DNA of 48,897 nucleotides from an uncultured Oceanobacter sp. (GTDB lineage Bacteria > Pseudomonadota > Gammaproteobacteria > Pseudomonadales > Oceanobacteraceae). The stretch is from NCBI GenBank assembly GCA_913061185.1, contig CAJXTI010000025.1, forward strand, positions 1-48,897, given 5' to 3'. The position numbers and the translations under genes are program-made. The notes beneath the pieces are model-generated. The model searched no databases. It was not told where the DNA came from and was given only the letters and a program-made list of their open reading frames with translations. Shown piece after piece: positions 45,801-48,897 of the stretch (its first letter is position 1; every line of letters begins with the position of its first letter).

Positions 45801-45878
45801 ATATAACGCTGAGCACAACGGTGCCTTTGACGTAGCGAAGCGGAGACAAAGGCATCCGAGTGCCGCGTCTGGTTAAAT
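45801..45878 (-). other. Intact integron attC recombination site
   Basis: A 78-bp imperfect palindrome. On the minus strand it runs from ATTTAAC (45878-45872) to GTTATAT (45807-45801). The inner arms GCACTCGGATGCCTTTG and CAAAGGCACCGTTGTGC pair with unpaired bases, leaving a 17-nt loop. The cut point lies between G45807 and T45806. ATTTAAC starts 2 bp after the stop codon of the RelE-like gene at 45881, as in integron cassettes. Confidence 0.75.
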
Positions 45879-45880
45879 TA

Positions 45881-46162
45881 CTATCGTTCACCTGCAAGGC
45901 CATGCCATACCCGGAGAATGATGATGGCACTGGCATGAAGTGAGTATCGAACGACGTATTTGCCGAAAAACATATCTCGAACGGAGTCTGGCACCGGTGC
46001 CATTTCAACGGGTGTGCCCATTTTGGGGAAGTCTGGGAGCAGTCCGATTTTGCCAACCAGTTCGGCGGCAATCTTGGCTGCCGCCGATGGATTGTGGACT
46101 TCAATGAACTCCCTCAAACGTTTCAAATCTTCGATGGCTTCATCCGTGTAAACCAGTTTCAC
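45881..46162 (-). CDS. RelE/ParE-family toxin (cassette 1)
   Basis: A 93-residue toxin with the start MKLVYTDEAIEDLKRLREFI and a C-terminal FGKYVVRYSLHASAIIILRVWHG. It is a different lineage from the toxin at 45173. Its start overlaps the antitoxin end by 4 bp (ATGA). The stop codon is followed within 2 bp by attC, so it is a cassette gene. Confidence 0.88.
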   Translation of the reverse strand: MKLVYTDEAIEDLKRLREFIEVHNPSAAAKIAAELVGKIGLLPDFPKMGTPVEMAPVPDSVRDMFFGKYVVRYSLHASAIIILRVWHGLAGER

Positions 46163-46431
46163 TTACCTGACCTCGGTGCATCCTGCTCGTTCTCGGCTCC
46201 CCAACTATTAAGCCAGCTATGAACCTCACTGGCATCAACAACCTTGCCTTGGGCGGCAGACTCCATTGCCTCTAACGTTTGTTTCCAACGCTCCTGCTCA
46301 AGCTGCTGCTTTTCTATGTATTCCGACAGTGCCTGGTTGATTACCCAACCTTTGCTCCGCTGCAGCCTGCTTGCGATTGCTTCCAGGTGCTGTTCAACTT
46401 CGGCTTGGAGACGAACGGTGGTGACACTCAT
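46159..46431 (-). CDS. Ribbon-helix-helix antitoxin (cassette 1)
   Basis: A 90-residue antitoxin with an N-terminal ribbon-helix-helix (MSVTTVRLQAEVEQHLEAIA then KGWVINQALSEYIEKQQ), the CopG/ParD type. It binds DNA as a dimer and neutralises the toxin through its C-terminal part. It lies just inside the right inverted repeat; the cassette's own start was lost to the IS. Confidence 0.85.
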   Translation of the reverse strand: MSVTTVRLQAEVEQHLEAIASRLQRSKGWVINQALSEYIEKQQLEQERWKQTLEAMESAAQGKVVDASEVHSWLNSWGAENEQDAPRSGK

Positions 46432-46483
46432 AGCTATACCCTCGAACCTGAAACTACAATGTATTACATCATAGTCTGCGAGG

Positions 46484-46509
46484 TGTAGTGGTCAACTGAT
46501 TCCGGACAC
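46484..46509. mobile_element. IS3-type terminal inverted repeat, right copy
   Basis: Perfect 26-bp inverted match of 45106-45131, starting TGTAGTGGTCAACTGATT on the plus strand. It contains the stop codon of the transposase remnant next to it. Confidence 0.85.
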
Positions 46510-46590
46510 GGTGTTAAGTTTTTCTTCTGCTGCGAGAGGGCTGATACCACCATTAGCCGTATGTGGCCGCTGTTGGTTGTAATAGCCCAC
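46492..46590 (-). pseudogene. C-terminal remnant of an IS3-family transposase
   Basis: The last 32 codons of an OrfB-type transposase: GYYNQQRPHTANGGISP then a tail ending NTVSGIS. The YN-RPH-P motif is typical of the C-terminus of IS3-family integrase-like transposases. The rest of the gene is missing, replaced by an intrinsic terminator. The stop lies inside the right terminal inverted repeat, as usual for this family. Confidence 0.85.
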
Positions 46591-46615
46591 AAAAAAGCCC
46601 GCAATCATTGCGGGC
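46591..46615 (-). terminator. Intrinsic terminator downstream of the ABC-F gene
   Basis: GCCCGCAA (46597-46604) pairs with TTGCGGGC (46608-46615) around a 3-nt loop, followed on the minus strand by six T residues (46596-46591). It is 113 bp after the ABC-F stop and ends next to the IS remnant. Confidence 0.9.
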
Positions 46616-46625
46616 AAAAAGAAAA

Positions 46626-46655
46626 GGGTATCCGGATTAACTGGTTGATACGTGC
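46626..46655. mobile_element. Candidate terminal repeat of the ISL3-type element
   Basis: GGGTATCCGGATTAACTGGT begins at 46626, right after the AT-rich octamer AAAGAAAA. ISL3 elements start with GG and duplicate 8 bp of AT-rich target. If this is the left end, the ABC-F gene is inside the element. The other end is outside the window. Confidence 0.35.
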
Positions 46656-46727
46656 GTTAGCGTTCAAAAGTAGAGCTCAGGTGAGCAACGGAAAATATGG
46701 TTTATCGTGAGACACACGACATTTCCG

Positions 46728-48341
46728 TCAAAGTGGCTCCAAACTCCAGCCTTGTTCAGTAGCAAGCAAGCGTTCTGTTAGTCCGAGGTTTTCCAGAAAT
46801 GAGTCATCATGCGACACTACGATCAACGTGCCTTGGTAACTACGCAACATGATTTCCAATGCCTGTACTGAGGGCAAATCAAGGTGATTGTTCGGTTCAT
46901 CAAGTAACAAGAGTTGCGGTGGTGAATCGGCGTAGAGTATGCAAGCGAGAGCTCCCTTTAGACGCTCACCGCCGCTCAACGACCCGCTGGGTGTCGCTAT
47001 CTTCTGCGCGTCAAGTCCTAGTTGAGCCAAGCGCATGCGCAGGTCCCCTTCAGTAGCTGTGCGATTGGCCAATTGTAACTGTTCTAGTACCGTATTCTCT
47101 GGATCCAAATTTTCTAATCGCTGATCGAGATATGCTCTCTCCGGCGTCACCTTGGATACCCCAGCCAAAGGCGAAACTTGTCCTGCAAACACTCGAAGCA
47201 ATGTGGATTTACCACAACCGTTCGGGCCGACTACACCTATACGCTGTTGTCCACCCAGGATCAGGCTTATGGTTCGGGTTGCTCCCGATACGTACGGCAG
47301 CTCCACGTCATTCAATTCGGCCACGCGACGCTTTGCGGCCTGCGTAATTGGTATTTCATGCAGGGTTATTTGCGACTCATCTTCAACTTGTTGTGCGGCT
47401 TCACGCACGCGTTGGTTGAGTTGTGCCCGGCTGGAGGCCTGTTTCTGGCGCAGCGCGCCTGACGATGTCTCGCTGCGCTCTTTCTGACGATCCAGCAAGA
47501 TCTTGGCTTGATTGGCCTCTTTGCCTCGCCGGTTACCGCGCGCTTGCCGTTGTTCCTGCCGTACACGCTGCTTCCGCATCGCCTGTTCCTGCCGTTGGCG
47601 TTCAAGCTTGCGCTCACTCAGGCTTTGTAGGGCGTTCTGTCGTTCATGTGCCTTAGCCTCGGCATAAAATGAGTAGTTGCCTCCGTAGCTTTGCAGCCCC
47701 AGGGAAGACAATTCCACGATGCGCTCCATGGACTCCAGCAACTGCCTGTCATGGCTGACCACGATCAGCCCACGCGGCCAGCGTTGTAGTTGTTCGATCA
47801 GCGCCTGTCGGTTCGGTCGATCGAGATGATTGCTCGGCTCATCGAGAATCAAGAAGTCTGCATCCGAGAGCATGGCACCAATCAAGGAAATTCGCATCGC
47901 CTCACCGCCGCTCAGGATGCTGGCAGGCGTATCTGTTTCAAGGTGGCTCAAGTTATTGCGCTCAAGTTCATAGCGGAGTCGCTGGTGTATGTCCCAGTGA
48001 TCTCCTACGGCATCGAAATCCTCCGGTGCTGTACTGCCTGACTCAATACGTGCTAGCGCATCCAGCGTGTGCTTTACCCCCGCCAAGTCGGCCACTGTAG
48101 AACCATCAGGGTGCACCACTTGCTGGGCGAGGTAATGCACGCTGCCGGAGCACTGGCAGTGGCCGGTGGTTGGTTGTAACAACCCAGACAAGATGCGTGC
48201 TAGCAAAGTTTTACCGACACCATTGCGTCCGACCAGTCCTGTTGAGCGCATATCGAACTGCTCGCGAAGGTCGGAGAAAAGAGTTCTGCCGTCTGGCAGA
48301 ACGTGGGACACGTTTTTCAGTACGAGATGGGTATTCGTCAT
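46728..48341 (-). CDS. ABC-F family ATPase
   Basis: A 537-residue soluble protein with two ABC ATPase domains and no membrane segments, the layout of ABC-F ribosome-associated factors. Domain 1: Walker A GRNGVGKT at residues 38-45, signature LSGGEAMRISL, Walker B FLILDEPSNHLD. The linker (about residues 225-330) is very rich in Arg, Gln, Lys and Glu, as in the P-site tRNA-interaction motif region. Domain 2: GPNGCGKST, LSGGERLKGAL, LLLLDEPNNHLD. Members either help translation in general or protect ribosomes from antibiotics. Which one applies cannot be decided here, but the mobile context and structured leader suggest an accessory role. Confidence 0.9.
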   Translation of the reverse strand: MTNTHLVLKNVSHVLPDGRTLFSDLREQFDMRSTGLVGRNGVGKTLLARILSGLLQPTTGHCQCSGSVHYLAQQVVHPDGSTVADLAGVKHTLDALARIESGSTAPEDFDAVGDHWDIHQRLRYELERNNLSHLETDTPASILSGGEAMRISLIGAMLSDADFLILDEPSNHLDRPNRQALIEQLQRWPRGLIVVSHDRQLLESMERIVELSSLGLQSYGGNYSFYAEAKAHERQNALQSLSERKLERQRQEQAMRKQRVRQEQRQARGNRRGKEANQAKILLDRQKERSETSSGALRQKQASSRAQLNQRVREAAQQVEDESQITLHEIPITQAAKRRVAELNDVELPYVSGATRTISLILGGQQRIGVVGPNGCGKSTLLRVFAGQVSPLAGVSKVTPERAYLDQRLENLDPENTVLEQLQLANRTATEGDLRMRLAQLGLDAQKIATPSGSLSGGERLKGALACILYADSPPQLLLLDEPNNHLDLPSVQALEIMLRSYQGTLIVVSHDDSFLENLGLTERLLATEQGWSLEPL

Positions 48342-48367
48342 GCTCTATTCCAAAGATGCCAAGAACT

Positions 48368-48384
48368 CCCCCTGCTACTGGGGG
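48368..48384 (-). promoter_or_regulatory. Hairpin in the ABC-F leader
   Basis: CCCCC (48368-48372) pairs with GGGGG (48380-48384) around a 7-nt loop in the leader about 30 nt before the ABC-F start codon. No long T-run follows, so it may act on translation rather than as a terminator. Confidence 0.5.
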
Positions 48385-48401
48385 CTGGTGGAGACTGGCC
48401 G

Positions 48402-48446
48402 TCATAACAACGGCGGCATCAATGGCGCATTGGACAAACACCTCAT
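48402..48446 (-). CDS. Short leader ORF before the ABC-F gene
   Basis: A 14-codon frame from an ATG at 48446 to a TGA at 48402: MRCLSNAPLMPPLL. It lies between the promoter and the hairpin. No good ribosome site is seen, so translation is uncertain. Known antibiotic-induced ABC-F genes have such leaders. Confidence 0.4.
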   Translation of the reverse strand: MRCLSNAPLMPPLL

Positions 48447-48467
48447 ATTGGAAGGAATAGGCTAATT

Positions 48468-48496
48468 ATTGTACAAGCACTTGCAGAAATGGACAA
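48468..48496 (-). promoter_or_regulatory. Promoter of the ABC-F gene
   Basis: Minus-strand TTGTCC (48496-48491) and TACAAT (48473-48468) are separated by exactly 17 bp. Predicted transcription starts near 48461, leaving a leader of about 120 nt before the ABC-F start. Confidence 0.65.
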
Positions 48497-48530
48497 TGCA
48501 GTAATTTCAGCTGATTGAACCAACAAACTC

Positions 48531-48897
48531 ATGACCGAGATGCCCGACAACATCCTGCACCTGCCTGAGTATCAGGTACTGGGCTTCAAATCCACCGACG
48601 ACGAAATGCACTTCCAGGTGGATGCGCCCAATCCCATCGCCTGCGAGGAATGCGGCGTGCAGGGTGAATTCGTGCGGTTCGGCAAGCGTGATGTTCCCTA
48701 TCGTGATCTGCCCATCCACGGCAAGCGGGTCACCCTCTGGGTGGTCCGCCGCCGGTACACCTGCCGGGCCTGCAAGACCACCTTCAGGCCCCAGCTACCG
48801 GAGATGGTGGACGGCTTCCGCATGACGCTGCGGCTGCATGAATACGTGGAGAAGGAATCCTTCAACCACCCCTACACCTTTGTGGCGGCACAGACCG
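48531..48897 (+). CDS. ISL3-family transposase, cut by window edge
   Basis: The first 122 codons of a transposase: MTEMPDNILHLPEYQVLG then CEECGVQGEFVRFGKRDVPY and RRRYTCRACKTTFRPQLPE. The four Cys in two CxxC pairs form the zinc-binding N-terminal domain of ISL3-family transposases. The frame continues past the right edge, so the catalytic DDE domain is not visible. It is divergent from the ABC-F gene. Confidence 0.9.
   Translation, partial: MTEMPDNILHLPEYQVLGFKSTDDEMHFQVDAPNPIACEECGVQGEFVRFGKRDVPYRDLPIHGKRVTLWVVRRRYTCRACKTTFRPQLPEMVDGFRMTLRLHEYVEKESFNHPYTFVAAQT

Noticed and set aside
45801..45878. Rho-independent terminator after the cassette 1 toxin
   Set aside because: The palindrome has no T-run, is interrupted by bulges, and its ends match attC rules much better.

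Overview
The window looks like the chromosome of a marine-type gammaproteobacterium, with Oceanospirillaceae or Pseudomonas relatives as the best guess. The reasons are the System I cytochrome c maturation operon next to FliK/FlhB-like genes, the gene types (RNase II, MltC, HemN, OlsB, FieF, CysK, RND efflux) and the moderate GC content. The genus cannot be read from this sequence. Both window edges are mobile DNA: a cut transposase gene at 1-91 and an ISL3-type transposase running off the right end.

Region 1-1000 holds an insertion-sequence end, about 450 bp of non-coding DNA rich in short repeats (GAAGGTCA and GTCACA words on both strands, plus a long hairpin), and two initiator tRNA genes in one transcription unit with a clear promoter and terminator. 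From 1 to 15 kb are housekeeping and stress genes: an AraC-type regulator, an MltC-like transglycosylase with a methyltransferase, a DUF1329 protein, a TatD hydrolase, an orphan ParA, MsrA, a metallo-beta-lactamase-fold hydrolase followed by a second methyltransferase of the same family, a PhoD-type phosphatase and RNase II.

From 15 to 22.3 kb lies a complete ccmABCDEFGHI operon on the minus strand, for haem attachment to periplasmic c-type cytochromes. Its genes overlap or nearly touch. Divergent from it are a FliK-like protein and a FlhB C-terminal-like protein. From 24.7 to 36.9 kb come a TetR regulator, HemN plus a thioredoxin-like protein, an OlsB-like acyltransferase, a diguanylate cyclase, a Bax-like glucosaminidase plus PilZ protein, a YihG/PlsC-like acyltransferase, cysteine synthase, an AlkB-like dioxygenase, an outer-membrane-like protein and FieF. 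From 36.9 to 45 kb a five-gene minus-strand operon encodes a tripartite RND efflux pump and its own two-component system. Its upstream region has three GGTTAAG repeats that look like response-regulator sites.

The right end (45.1-48.9 kb) is the most unusual part. Two toxin-antitoxin pairs sit in what reads as integron gene cassettes: one intact attC site lies between them and a second attC is cut by an insertion-sequence end. No integrase is in the window. A 26-bp perfect inverted repeat flanks the cassette segment, and one copy is joined to the C-terminal remnant of an IS3-family transposase. Beyond that is an ABC-F ATPase gene with its own promoter and a leader holding a 14-codon ORF and a hairpin, then a divergent ISL3-family transposase. 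The ABC-F gene may be a passenger of that element.

A second theme is short tandem duplication (units of 6, 9, 12, 14 and 16 bp) at many places. In two cases it lies within or just before a small leader ORF whose stop codon overlaps a GTG start as GTGA.
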